Source: UTCHB3 sp964625575 (lineage in GTDB: Bacteria; Bacteroidota; Ignavibacteria; Ignavibacteriales; Ignavibacteriaceae). Taken from it: DNA of 64,000 nucleotides. The stretch spans positions 46,673 through 110,672 of the forward strand of contig CAZVBQ010000008.1 in NCBI GenBank assembly GCA_964625575.1, read 5' to 3'. Below the pieces are notes generated by a model that worked only from the letters and a program-made list of their open reading frames with translations, searched no databases and was not told the DNA's origin. The first letter of the stretch is position 1, and each line of letters opens with the position of its first letter. A program made the translations under genes and the position numbers. This document shows positions 49,268-58,381 of this stretch, piece by piece.

Positions 49268-49963
49268 TCAGGCGAGGAATTTCTCCAGCCTGGCTTTCCA
49301 TTTCTCCCATGTAGGCATCATCCGGGTTTGAAGATCATAAAAATTTGAGTCATGGTTGTAGTGAATGAGGTGGCATAGTTCGTGGATGATAACATACTCT
49401 ATACAACCTTTGGGTGTTTTTATCAATTCCTGGTTAAGAATAATTTTCCCGTTAGTGGAACAGCTTCCCCATCTTTTTTGCATCTTGCGTATTTTGATTT
49501 CATCAGGTACAACACCAAATATCTTGAATTTCTCCACCCACTCTGAGCAATACTCCCCAAATTTTGCCTTTGCATGCGTCTTGTACCAACGGTCAAGTAA
49601 TTGAGAAACACGCCCGGGTTCGTTTGTAATTACTACAAGAAATCTTCCGTTTAACTTCACGGATTCTTTAGAACCCGCTTCAATCTTTAGCCGGTACTGT
49701 CTTCCCAGATACAAATGAGTCTCACCACTGATAAATTTTTTTGGAGGCATTTTGGGGAAGTGAGCGAGAAAGTCATCTTGTTGTTTAAGGATCCATGGTG
49801 CTCTCCTTCTTAAAATCAACTCTATTCTGTCAATCGGTGAACCAAGAGGGGCTTTGACAAATACTTCCATATCAGGGTTAACTTTAATACCGAGGGTTTT
49901 CCTTTCAGCAAATGAAAGGTCGTATTCAATGGTTTTTGAGCCAAATTCCAATGTTCTTCTCAA
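49268..49963 (-). CDS. YgjP-like metallopeptidase (DUF45, M48-related)
   Basis: A 231-aa protein with the zinc-peptidase helix HELCHLIHYNHD (His194, Glu195, His198). The N-terminal half (FGSKTIEYDLSFAERKTLGIKVNPD) and KIRKMQKRWGSCSTNGKIILNQELIKTP are typical of DUF45/YgjP proteins. It overlaps the 3' end of hsdR by 4 nt. The pairing of hsdR with a DUF45 gene is common in type I restriction loci, and its task there is not established. Last gene of the island. Confidence 0.94.
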   Translation of the reverse strand: MRRTLEFGSKTIEYDLSFAERKTLGIKVNPDMEVFVKAPLGSPIDRIELILRRRAPWILKQQDDFLAHFPKMPPKKFISGETHLYLGRQYRLKIEAGSKESVKLNGRFLVVITNEPGRVSQLLDRWYKTHAKAKFGEYCSEWVEKFKIFGVVPDEIKIRKMQKRWGSCSTNGKIILNQELIKTPKGCIEYVIIHELCHLIHYNHDSNFYDLQTRMMPTWEKWKARLEKFLA

Positions 49964-52900
49964 TTCCGGTATTTCCTTTTCACAATATCAAAACATTCTT
50001 CAGCGATTTTGTCAATCTCTTCCATAGTAAGAGAAATGTTATGCTTATCCCTGATATCATCGATCAATAGATCACCAAAACTTATTAATACTTTTCCTGT
50101 TATATCGCTCTTTTCTTGCCAGTCTATTACAGGTTTTCCTTCATCGAGAACCAGCTCGTTGATAATGTTATCCATCCCGAGAGCAGCTTCCTTTGCCAAG
50201 GACTTTCTTGTTCCTTCGTCTTCAACCTTGCCCTCAAATGCCTCATACACGAGACCGAAATACGCACGGGCTGTTGCCTTTTCCTTTAGTTCTTGAGGAA
50301 TACCCTCATCCTGGCGAGAGAGGACACTCTCCATTACTGATTTAGCGGTGTGCAAGTACTCAAGTTCGGTAATTCTTTTCTCCAAATAATCACTTATTGC
50401 ATCCTGCAATATTTTTGAGAATTTTCGGAAAAAAGCGGGATCATCCTGCATGTTCTCGTTGATATATTTTGCTGTTCTGTGGGCAATCTTGTCAGCACGG
50501 GCAGCGGGACCGATGGTTTTGTCAACTTCCTCGCGGAATTTTTCCTTGTCGAAAATATCCACCAGTTCAGTTAGGGGTTTCACCTCTGAGGTGGTGACAT
50601 GCTTGTCAATTAATTTCTGCAACTGTCGTTCATACAGGGAGAAATCAACCACATCTGAATAACGTTGGTTAACTGATCGTCGAAGTTCATAAAAGAACTT
50701 CGAGTCCGCTTTATATTTCTCGATCTCTTTTTCAGGAGTCTCCTTGTGAAATTGTAAACTCGAGAGGGCTATCTTAAGCGTGCGACCATATGCCGAGAGT
50801 TTCTCATAGAATTTATGCCTGAGAGCATCATCACGAAGCAGTGACTCGAATGCTTCTGCATCTTTTTTGTTTTCAATCGATCTGAAGAGATCCCACAATT
50901 CAGAGTAATGCTGGGGGAGTTTTTTTATCTCTCTCTCAATGCCTGCGAGAATCCCTTCCAAGTCGCCTTGATCATAATCATCTGTTACAGTATATTTCTC
51001 AATTGCATCCGCCAATTCCTGGAGCACACCATAGTAATCTATGATGTATCCGAACTCCTTTCCCGGGAATACACGGTTCACTCTGGCTATCGCCTGTAAA
51101 AGGGTGTGTTCCTTGAGGTTTCGGGTAAGAAACAAAACTGTGTTCCTCGGAGCGTCAAACCCTGTGAGCAATTTATCTACTACAATGAGGATCTCGGGGT
51201 CATCTGATGATTTGAATCGACTGATTATATGATTTTCGTAGTTCTTTGCTGTTCCATACTGATCCATCATCCTTTTCCAGAAAGCTTTGACCTCTTCGGG
51301 AGTTGAACCGTATGTATCTTCCTCTCCCTCCCGTTCATCCGGAGGGGAGATCACTAATTCTGATGAGACTAAAGCGATCTCATCAAGATAGTTTTTATAT
51401 TTAACAGCTATCTGTTTTGTGGGACACACTAACTGTCCTTTTAATCCGGAATTTTTCCATTGCTTGTCGAAATAACCACTAAGGTCCCAAGCGATTGCGT
51501 AAACTTTCTGGTCAGCGATGTTCAGTTGTTCCGCACGGCTTAATTTTTTCTTCAGATCGGCCTTTTGGTAGTCACTTAAAGGCTCCGAAATTTTATCGAA
51601 ATAAGCATCAATGGGGTTGATGTTTACATCCTGCAAGGCATGTCGTCCCTCATAAAGGAGAGGTACCACCGCCCCATCTGCCACGGCCTTATCGACAGTG
51701 TAAGTATCAATTATCCCACCAAACTTGAGAGCTGTGCTTTTCTCTCTCCTGAGCAGAGGTGTCCCGGTCATAGCGATGTAACATGCGTTCGGTAGCGACT
51801 TCCTCATTTTAATGTTAAAATTTCCATACTGAGTGCGATGTCCTTCATCTACGAGTACAAAAATGTCAGCCGACTCAAACACTGCTTTGGATTGTTTCAT
51901 TGCCGATTCAAACTTGTTGATAACAGTCGTTACAACATAGTCTCCGGTTCCTTGAAGTAATGAAAGTAAATGCCTGCCCGTTGTCGCATTTCTAATCTCT
52001 TTGCCACACTTTTTGAAAGTTTCGGTAATTTGAACATCAAGATCAATACGATCTGTAACAAGCACAATCTTTGGGTTTCTGATTGTCGGGTCCAAAGCAA
52101 TCGCCTGAGCCAAAAGAACCATTGTTAAGCTCTTACCGCTACCCTGCGTGTGCCAGATAACCCCGCCTTTCCTGGTGCCACCTTCAATTGAGCGGATTTT
52201 CGCGATCGTTTTCTTGATGCCAAAATACTGTGGGTAACGGGCGATCTTTTTTGCACCAGGCTCGAAGACAATAAAGTTATAAATGAGATCCAACAGCCGT
52301 TCAGGTCTGCATAGATTGTAAAGGTATTCATCTTGTACAGTCGGTTTACTCTCTTCCGCGCCTGTTTCCGCAAAATGAGCCCGTTCGATTTTGGTTTTTC
52401 CCGAACAAATTTTTTGTATTACTTCCTCAGAAAGAGTCCGGTTTTTGATTTTCTTAAGCCTCTTCTGATACTCTTCCTTCCCTGAGTTGTCCAAGAGTTT
52501 TTCTTCCCAGGCTGACCAGAATTTTTCGCCGGCCCCGTTTGTCCCATACATGGCAAAATTAGTCGCTATGGAAAGGAGCAGTTGACTATAAACATACAGA
52601 CTCCTGATTCCGTTTTCTTGTTGACTTCTGATATGCTGTGAAATCGCCTGCTTCAATGGTTCTTTCATATCCGGTCGCTTACATTCAATGATTGATAAGG
52701 GGATTCCATTAACGAAGAGGACGATATCGGGGCGGTATGTTTCATTACTGCCTGCCCGGGCTACATTGAATTCTTCGACAACATGGAAAACATTGTTGCC
52801 CGGTTTTCGCCAGTCAATGAATTTTAGGGTGTAGCTCTTTTTATCCCCATCGATTGATTGCTCGAATGATTTACCGAGAGTAATAAGGTCATAAGCATAC

Positions 52901-53187
52901 TTGCAGGTTTCGATGTACCCGTCCTGATGCGGTAGGTCTTTCAGCGCCTGAATAGCCGCCTCAATATTACCTTCAGAGAAGTCATATTCTTTCCCCCGGT
53001 AGGAGATTGAGTTGATCTTCATCAACTGTCTCCGCAGAATTCCTTCAAGAAGGACTGAAGAAGCTTTATCGTTCCGTTCCTGCCTCGTTTCATCCGGTGT
53101 AAGGTAGGTGTAGCCAAGGTTTACCAGCAACTTAATTGCCGGAACCTGACTGATCATGTCTTCTTTGTAACTCGGTGTTTCGTACAT
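49960..53187 (-). CDS. hsdR: type I restriction enzyme R subunit
   Basis: A 1075-aa endonuclease-translocase. The PD-(D/E)xK nuclease site is Asp154 in YRPDIVLFVNG and Glu168-x-Lys170 in LSIIECKRP. The SF2 helicase has Walker A TQGSGKS (347-353), DEGH at 447-450, and MTGTPLL, then VDKLLTGFDAPRNTVLFLTR and QAIARVNR as motifs V-VI. A helical C-terminal region contacts HsdM. With HsdM and HsdS it cuts unmethylated DNA after translocation. It is separated from the gene upstream by 232 bp containing a predicted antisense RNA, so it may have its own promoter. Confidence 0.96.
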   Translation of the reverse strand: MYETPSYKEDMISQVPAIKLLVNLGYTYLTPDETRQERNDKASSVLLEGILRRQLMKINSISYRGKEYDFSEGNIEAAIQALKDLPHQDGYIETCKYAYDLITLGKSFEQSIDGDKKSYTLKFIDWRKPGNNVFHVVEEFNVARAGSNETYRPDIVLFVNGIPLSIIECKRPDMKEPLKQAISQHIRSQQENGIRSLYVYSQLLLSIATNFAMYGTNGAGEKFWSAWEEKLLDNSGKEEYQKRLKKIKNRTLSEEVIQKICSGKTKIERAHFAETGAEESKPTVQDEYLYNLCRPERLLDLIYNFIVFEPGAKKIARYPQYFGIKKTIAKIRSIEGGTRKGGVIWHTQGSGKSLTMVLLAQAIALDPTIRNPKIVLVTDRIDLDVQITETFKKCGKEIRNATTGRHLLSLLQGTGDYVVTTVINKFESAMKQSKAVFESADIFVLVDEGHRTQYGNFNIKMRKSLPNACYIAMTGTPLLRREKSTALKFGGIIDTYTVDKAVADGAVVPLLYEGRHALQDVNINPIDAYFDKISEPLSDYQKADLKKKLSRAEQLNIADQKVYAIAWDLSGYFDKQWKNSGLKGQLVCPTKQIAVKYKNYLDEIALVSSELVISPPDEREGEEDTYGSTPEEVKAFWKRMMDQYGTAKNYENHIISRFKSSDDPEILIVVDKLLTGFDAPRNTVLFLTRNLKEHTLLQAIARVNRVFPGKEFGYIIDYYGVLQELADAIEKYTVTDDYDQGDLEGILAGIEREIKKLPQHYSELWDLFRSIENKKDAEAFESLLRDDALRHKFYEKLSAYGRTLKIALSSLQFHKETPEKEIEKYKADSKFFYELRRSVNQRYSDVVDFSLYERQLQKLIDKHVTTSEVKPLTELVDIFDKEKFREEVDKTIGPAARADKIAHRTAKYINENMQDDPAFFRKFSKILQDAISDYLEKRITELEYLHTAKSVMESVLSRQDEGIPQELKEKATARAYFGLVYEAFEGKVEDEGTRKSLAKEAALGMDNIINELVLDEGKPVIDWQEKSDITGKVLISFGDLLIDDIRDKHNISLTMEEIDKIAEECFDIVKRKYRN

Positions 53188-53310
53188 GAGATTTAAACCA
53201 TTATATGTGGAATTTGGGAAATTTCTAAGTTATTTAATGACAAAGAGTTACGAGGTGATTGTCCCGGATATGGGGAAAATATGGGGATTTAACATTTCAG
53301 AAAAAAGCAC

Positions 53311-53341
53311 TTGCCTCCGACAACTGGAAATATTATATTTG
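53311..53341 (+). promoter_or_regulatory. consensus promoter of a predicted small RNA
   Basis: TTG at 53311-53313, 20-nt spacer, and TATATTTG at 53334-53341. This is an exact match to TTG-N20-TAnnTTTG, the same spacing and -7 box as the promoter of the restriction operon (58858-58889), but on the opposite strand. Confidence 0.65.
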
Positions 53342-53346
53342 AGTTG

Positions 53347-53418
53347 CTCATCTTTCCATTTTAGGAAGAAGGAGTTTCGAGGACCGATATATCTGGATAT
53401 GTACCGGTCCTTGCGTTT
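53347..53418 (+). ncRNA. predicted small RNA antisense to the restriction operon
   Basis: About 70 nt from the predicted start (about 53347) to a hairpin and T-run. AGGACCG (53380-53386) pairs with CGGTCCT (53405-53411), extended by ATAT pairs inside, and TTGCGTTTTTT follows. No ORF with a ribosome site fits in this space. It lies between hsdR and the 176-aa gene and runs opposite to both. The T-run ends at that gene's stop codon. Supported by promoter plus terminator only. Confidence 0.45.
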
Positions 53419-53419
53419 T

Positions 53420-53950
53420 TTAAACCACATCTGGTAACATCCTTTTCATTTTCTTTCTAATTGTTTTCTCGCCCTCAGGTCTATTCAAATAATAGGCGGT
53501 TAACAAGTAGTAATTGTTCTGTTTTCTTTGAGGTTCCAGAACAACCACATATCGTTCAATCGAATCGAAAATATATGTTCGAACGATATCTTCTCCTTTG
53601 TTCCTCTCCATAACACTGAAATAGAATACCCCGGTTGGCTCACTTTCCTCAACATGATGTCTTATCCAGTGCAGACGTTTTGACCTGTCTGGTTCAAAAA
53701 CCCTTTTGGAATATGTCTGTTCTCCGGTAATCTCGATTATCTCTTTAGATGTTGTCAGATGCTCAAATAACAATTCCATCGGAATTTTATCGCCTTTCAT
53801 GGGCCAGATCCTTCTATCGCGAAAACTAAAATTTTCATTATTCTCAATATCTCGATTGAATATCGCCTTCAGCGAGTGATCTCGCTGTGTTTCATTCATT
53901 CCGCCAAATTCAAGTAGTTCCGGATATTTTTTCAATAAGTTAAAAGGCAT
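53420..53950 (-). CDS. unrecognised 176-aa protein in the restriction island
   Basis: I do not recognise this family with certainty. The protein is soluble, with no signal or membrane segment. The N-terminal 75 residues are helical and acidic; the C-terminal half holds KRLHWIRHHV, VRTYIFDSIERYVVVLEP and YYLLTAYYLNRPEGEKTIRKKMKRML. The strand pattern with a late YLLTAY motif and basic end is reminiscent of BECR-fold (RelE, colicin D/E5, barnase-like) RNases, but this is a guess. It starts 1 nt after the DUF3800 stop, so the two are co-translated. Base composition is visibly more AT-rich than the flanking housekeeping genes, suggesting recent arrival. Confidence 0.7.
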   Translation of the reverse strand: MPFNLLKKYPELLEFGGMNETQRDHSLKAIFNRDIENNENFSFRDRRIWPMKGDKIPMELLFEHLTTSKEIIEITGEQTYSKRVFEPDRSKRLHWIRHHVEESEPTGVFYFSVMERNKGEDIVRTYIFDSIERYVVVLEPQRKQNNYYLLTAYYLNRPEGEKTIRKKMKRMLPDVV

Positions 53951-53951
53951 T

Positions 53952-54632
53952 TTATCGATTCCCTTTTAGGTCTATGAAGAATAGATTAAATTTATCTTCC
54001 CACCTGCTCGTTGTTCTATTAAGTGGGACACCTGTGTGATCAAGAATTTTATTAACAATTTTGATTTTTGCATCAACTTTGGTTTCACCTCTGATGTGGT
54101 AATTTATCGCACCCATTAGAAGGTCACAGATTTGCATCAGGTTGCTTTCATAAGAATGGACGAGCTGTATTTTTCGGATGGTTCCGTACTTGACATTCAG
54201 AATGTCCTTGAGTCGTTTCACTTTTTTCGCACCATTGGTGTCTTTGATGTCTATATATACATCGTAAACCGAATTCATATCCAGCTTATTATACAAGAGT
54301 TGATAATACATCTTATAGTAGAAGTCGTCAAAGCTAAATCCAGGTAAGGCATTATTTATTTGTTTTTTTTGGACAACTACGGATCGGAAATAGAGAGATG
54401 AGCTGAAAAAATAGTTAATTAGCTCAGCATAGAACGGAAACATACTACCGGAAACATTCGTCCACTTTATCTCTCCCTTCAAGCGATGCTTAAGCTTTAA
54501 TTCTTTTACATTTCTGGAGTGAATATCTTTGTCGTTATAAGGTGTGCCGATATACGATATCAACATGAAAGGTTTGCCATCATTCTGAAGGTGTGTGCTT
54601 TCATCGCAGTATAAGTTATAAGTCTTGTTCAT
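53952..54632 (-). CDS. DUF3800 family protein
   Basis: A 226-aa protein. YNLYCDESTHLQNDGKPFMLISYIG is the DUF3800 start with its conserved Asp-Glu-Ser/Thr, followed by LKLKHRLKGEIKWTNVS, VYDVYIDIKDTNG and ESNLMQICDLLMGAINYHIRG, the family's last conserved Asp. DUF3800 has been suspected to be an RNase-H-like nuclease because of its acidic residues; activity is unproven. It is found scattered in defence-rich regions. Here it lies between hsdS (19 nt after its stop) and the 176-aa gene, which it adjoins. AT-rich. Confidence 0.88.
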   Translation of the reverse strand: MNKTYNLYCDESTHLQNDGKPFMLISYIGTPYNDKDIHSRNVKELKLKHRLKGEIKWTNVSGSMFPFYAELINYFFSSSLYFRSVVVQKKQINNALPGFSFDDFYYKMYYQLLYNKLDMNSVYDVYIDIKDTNGAKKVKRLKDILNVKYGTIRKIQLVHSYESNLMQICDLLMGAINYHIRGETKVDAKIKIVNKILDHTGVPLNRTTSRWEDKFNLFFIDLKGNR

Positions 54633-54651
54633 TGTTCTTGGTAAGTTGTTT

Positions 54652-55953
54652 TTAAACTAGTCTTTTCTTTCCCGTCAGCAAGACCTGCATCAGTGCCTTC
54701 TTTTGAAGTTTAAGTTGTTCGAGTTTTTGTTTTGCAAGTTGAAAATCCATATCCGCTTTAAGCAAGATCTCTGCAATTTTCTGCTGCTCTTCCAACGGTG
54801 GTAATTTAAAGGTTAAATCTCTTAGCGAGGCTCTACTTATACTATAAACGGAAGTACCCGTAGCCATTTTTCTGAGCTTATTTTTAATAAATTCTGTTGC
54901 AAAAAGATAGCCGATAAAATACTTGTTAAACGAGTCGATGTTGTATCTCATAACGATTGTGTGAAGCCCGCCAACTGCGATTTTATCTCCAAGGTTTGTT
55001 ACAACAACGCTTGCGGCAACACCTTCGTAATCCTCTGAGGCATCCGCGATGATAATATCACCTTCCCGCAGATAATTATCCTTGTTCAATTTGTATTCGC
55101 TGTCTTTTATTTCAGGAATTCCTTTTTGAACAGCAAAATCTAGAAAATCACTTTCGTAAGAAGTATGAATGTCACCATAATGTATGCAATAAATTCCTTG
55201 GTTTCCACCAGCTCTCACCAATCCCTCCCGCGAAATAGAGTAGGACCTAACAAACTCGAAATTTTCAGCAACTTTTATCTCTTTCCACTCCCCGGAAAAC
55301 CCCCTCAACCGTTTTTTGCCGGTAAGAAGTTGTTGCATAAGGGCTTTTTTACGAAGTTCCTTCTGCTCAATCAGCTGTCTGGTTTTTTCGATGGACTCAT
55401 CCCAAGTGGAAAGAACTTTCATGATAGTAAGTTGCTCTTGGCGAGAAGGAAGTGGAATATATAAAGCCCCTAGTAGTTTAAGATTTAATCCTCCTCTACC
55501 CCCATCTCCGGTTGAAAGCTGCCTTAGTTCACTGTAACGACTATCTAAGTTGTAGTATATAAAATCAGGTTCAAACTTTTCATTTGGGAGTATAGCGGCG
55601 ATTGATTGATTTGTACACAGTTCAACTTTGTTAATCGCAACCGTGCCTCTGGTTTTCCCTTGCCCAGCTAATCCAACAAGTACACAGTTGATTGGTAAAA
55701 TTTTAGTGTTTGAGTTCTTAAGCCCAGCCTCGGTAATTCTGTTTTCAACCTCATAGACTTTCTTCTGGTTTAACTCCCCTGAAGCCATCCATTTGATCTC
55801 CCCTCCCCAATATTCTTCCCTTCCTGTCGAAGGAGTCCCCCCTGCTTGAATTCTAGTGATTGTGGAGAGTTTCTTTACCTCCCAATCTTCCGGTATCTCT
55901 CCAAGCGGAGTCATTTTATAGCCAGGTTTCACTGATTCATCTTTAATTTTCAT
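54652..55953 (-). CDS. hsdS: type I restriction enzyme specificity subunit (two TRDs)
   Basis: A 433-aa HsdS of full size. Residues about 15-190 form the first target-recognition domain (GEIPEDWEVKKLSTITRIQAGGTPSTGREEYWGG in part). A coiled-coil conserved region follows (WDESIEKTRQLIEQKELRKKALMQQLLTGKKRLRGF), then the second TRD (about 225-385) and a second coiled coil (QLAKQKLEQLKLQKKALMQVLLTGKKRL). The two coiled-coil ends share LxxQKKALMQxLLTGKKRL, which could allow TRD exchange. It overlaps the RhuM-like gene by 11 bp. Confidence 0.95.
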   Translation of the reverse strand: MKIKDESVKPGYKMTPLGEIPEDWEVKKLSTITRIQAGGTPSTGREEYWGGEIKWMASGELNQKKVYEVENRITEAGLKNSNTKILPINCVLVGLAGQGKTRGTVAINKVELCTNQSIAAILPNEKFEPDFIYYNLDSRYSELRQLSTGDGGRGGLNLKLLGALYIPLPSRQEQLTIMKVLSTWDESIEKTRQLIEQKELRKKALMQQLLTGKKRLRGFSGEWKEIKVAENFEFVRSYSISREGLVRAGGNQGIYCIHYGDIHTSYESDFLDFAVQKGIPEIKDSEYKLNKDNYLREGDIIIADASEDYEGVAASVVVTNLGDKIAVGGLHTIVMRYNIDSFNKYFIGYLFATEFIKNKLRKMATGTSVYSISRASLRDLTFKLPPLEEQQKIAEILLKADMDFQLAKQKLEQLKLQKKALMQVLLTGKKRLV

Positions 55954-56965
55954 CTTCTCTACCCCGCTTTTTTTCAGTAATTTTTTTCACCTCTTTATCG
56001 AAATCGCTTTCGAAGGATTTATCCTGGATTACCCGGTATTTGTCAAACTCCTTTTCTGCGAGAGCCGAGGCTACATCGTGAGAAACTTTTCCTGCATCTC
56101 TGAGAACTTCATATTCGTTGAAGGCGAGAAAGGCGTCGAGTTTTTCGATCCAGTCTTTCATAGTCATTGGAATCATTCTTGCGGCACGGTTCTCCGCATA
56201 GTCAAGATACATCACTACGATCCTGTTCAAATCGTCGAGTTCCTTTTCGTTCAAATAATTCTTTGCAATCGACACATCCGTTTTCAGGATCTTTCCTGAT
56301 GGTGATTTCTTCCAACTGGTCAGCCCCATATTGGGTTTTGACGCGTCAGCTCTTCCGGCGATAAGTTCGGCAGCGGTTTTGCCGGTGATTGCCCAATGCA
56401 GTTTGTTCTGAACAGTTTTGTAGAATAACTGCGTCAATTCGGAATTCTTGTCATAGTCAATACTACATTCAGCATAGATATCGGTGATCTTCTGGTAGAA
56501 CCGTCTCTCACTTGCCCTGATCTCGCGGATACGTTCAAGAAGTTCGTCGAAGTATTCTTTCCCGAATTTTTTCCCCTGTTTTAGTCGCTCATCATCAAGA
56601 ACAAATCCTTTGATGATGTACTCCCGCAGGGTATTGGTTGCCCATATCCTGAAAGCTGTAGCTTCTTTTGAGTTCACCCTGTAGCCAACGGCAATAATCG
56701 CGTCAAGATTATAGAACGTGATATCCCTGGCGATCTCTCTTCCGCCTTCTGGTTGAACTATTCGAAATTTTCGAATAGTTGACTTTTCGCCCAATTCACC
56801 TGAACTAAAGATTTCTTTTAAGTGGTAGTTTATCGTTTGGATTTCAACATTAAAAAGATCGCTCATTTTTTTTTGTGAAAGCCAGAAGGTTTCACCTTCA
56901 AAAAACACCTCGACAGTTGCGCTCCCTTCAGGAGTTGAGTAAAGAAGAATCTCAAATGCTTCCAT
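55943..56965 (-). CDS. RhuM family protein
   Basis: A 340-aa protein of the virulence RhuM family. VEVFFEGETFWLSQKKMSDLFNVEIQTINYHLKEIF is a helix-turn-helix-like N-terminal region, then DITFYNLDAIIAVGYRVNSKEATAFRIWATNTLREYIIKGF, which is the most conserved part. The C-terminal half is helical with a RMIPMTMKDWIEKLDAFLAFN motif. RhuM genes are common passengers of type I restriction operons and genomic islands; their function is unproven, and a DNA-binding regulator role is likely. It starts in the hsdM stop (TAATG) and overlaps hsdS. Confidence 0.93.
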   Translation of the reverse strand: MEAFEILLYSTPEGSATVEVFFEGETFWLSQKKMSDLFNVEIQTINYHLKEIFSSGELGEKSTIRKFRIVQPEGGREIARDITFYNLDAIIAVGYRVNSKEATAFRIWATNTLREYIIKGFVLDDERLKQGKKFGKEYFDELLERIREIRASERRFYQKITDIYAECSIDYDKNSELTQLFYKTVQNKLHWAITGKTAAELIAGRADASKPNMGLTSWKKSPSGKILKTDVSIAKNYLNEKELDDLNRIVVMYLDYAENRAARMIPMTMKDWIEKLDAFLAFNEYEVLRDAGKVSHDVASALAEKEFDKYRVIQDKSFESDFDKEVKKITEKKRGREDEN

Positions 56966-58281
56966 TATGAAATCCCCAATTCTTCTAGATATTTCTTCAT
57001 CTCTTGCCGCACAACTGCTAACTCTGCTTCAAGTTGGTCGATTCTTTTCTGTACCGCACCGGCATCAATTTCTTCTTCCTCCTCAAAAGTATCCACATAT
57101 CTTGGGATATTGAGGTTAAACTCATTGTCCCTGATCTCCTCGAATGTGGCAACATATGAATATTTTTCTTCGATCACTCCGGGTTTGAGTTCGCCAGCGG
57201 AAAACTTTTGATATGTTTCGACTATTCTGTTTATATCATCTTCACGAAGTCTGTTCTGATTCTTTGCAGACTCATAATGATCTTTTGCATCAATAAAAAG
57301 GACATCAGTATTTTCACCTTTACCACGGTTGAAAAGAAGTATCGCTGCTGGGATACCGGTTCCAAAGAAAAGATTCGCGGGCAACCCAATTACAGCTTCG
57401 AGAAGATTTTCTTCGATGGTTTTCTGTCTGATCTTTCCTTCACTCGCCCCACGGAAAAGAACTCCATGCGGGACTACCACGCCAACTTTTCCCTTGCCTT
57501 CGTAAGCGGTTTCTATCATGTGGCTGATAAAAGCCCAATCGCCTTTACTTTTAGGTGGTATGCCACGCCAAAACCGGTTGTATGGATCGGACACTGCATC
57601 CTCAGCACCCCACTTATCAAGACTGAATGGTGGATTTGCAACAACAGTGTCAAACTTCATGAGTGAGTCACGATCTTTGAGCTTCGGGTTGCCGATGGTA
57701 TCTCCCCATCTTATTGTGGCATCATCGAAGCCATGAAGAAACATGTTCATAACGGCGAGTGCCCATGTGCTGCCATTTGCCTCTTGCCCGAAAAGTGAGA
57801 AATTGTTTGAGCCTACCTCTCTGGCGGCCTTTATAAGGAGGGAACCAGAACCACATGTTGGATCGCATATCCGGGCACCGGGTTGTGATTTGGTGAGTTT
57901 GGCCAGTAGAGTTGAAACCTCACTTGGTGTGTAGAATTCACCCGCCTTCTTTCCCGCATCGGATGCAAAATTTGAAATGAGGAACTCATAGGCATCACCT
58001 ATGATATCCCTGCCCTCGAGATGGGATGGACGGAGATCGAGTTTGGGGTTATTAAAATCATTCAACAGATTTCTGAGCCTGGTGTTCTTGTCTTTTATAT
58101 CTCCAAGATTACTGGAGTTGAAGTCTATGTTCCTAAAAATACCTGAGCCGTCTTCGCCAGCGAGTTTTTCACGGTTTGCTTCCTCAAGCGTGTTGAGGGC
58201 GATGTTGATAAGTTCACCAATGTTTGTTTCGTTTCTTCGCTCGAGCAGGTATTCAAAGGTGCATTCCTCGGGAACGCGGAA
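56965..58281 (-). CDS. hsdM: type I restriction enzyme M subunit, 5' end lost in the gap
   Basis: The 438 visible residues carry the whole N6-adenine methyltransferase domain: ASDAGKKAGEFYTPSEVSTLLAKL, motif I DPTCGSGSLLIKAA, and motif IV VVANPPFSLDKWG. The C-terminal end is a coiled coil (QKRIDQLEAELAVVRQEMKKYLEELG). Before residue 1 (FRVPEECTFEYLLERRNETNIGEL) the family has roughly 70 more residues, which are missing because 100 Ns follow. The frame happens to stay open through the Ns into the next gene, which makes a false 622-aa fusion. The RhuM gene overlaps its stop. Confidence 0.93.
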   Translation of the reverse strand, partial: FRVPEECTFEYLLERRNETNIGELINIALNTLEEANREKLAGEDGSGIFRNIDFNSSNLGDIKDKNTRLRNLLNDFNNPKLDLRPSHLEGRDIIGDAYEFLISNFASDAGKKAGEFYTPSEVSTLLAKLTKSQPGARICDPTCGSGSLLIKAAREVGSNNFSLFGQEANGSTWALAVMNMFLHGFDDATIRWGDTIGNPKLKDRDSLMKFDTVVANPPFSLDKWGAEDAVSDPYNRFWRGIPPKSKGDWAFISHMIETAYEGKGKVGVVVPHGVLFRGASEGKIRQKTIEENLLEAVIGLPANLFFGTGIPAAILLFNRGKGENTDVLFIDAKDHYESAKNQNRLREDDINRIVETYQKFSAGELKPGVIEEKYSYVATFEEIRDNEFNLNIPRYVDTFEEEEEIDAGAVQKRIDQLEAELAVVRQEMKKYLEELGIS

Positions 58282-58381
58282 NNNNNNNNNNNNNNNNNNN
58301 NNNNNNNNNNNNNNNNNNNNNNNNNNNNNNNNNNNNNNNNNNNNNNNNNNNNNNNNNNNNNNNNNNNNNNNNNNNNNNNNN
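58282..58381. other. assembly gap (100 N) between the S-like gene and hsdM
   Basis: One hundred Ns with no repeated flank, unlike the first gap. The left side is inside hsdM and the right side inside an S-like gene. The expected missing sequence (hsdM N-terminus plus the end of the S-like gene) is longer than 100 bp, so the N count is a placeholder. Confidence 0.93.

Noticed and set aside
53186..53437. An 83-aa plus-strand ORF in the spacer before hsdR
   Set aside because: No ribosome site, poor composition, and it spans the predicted small-RNA promoter and terminator.
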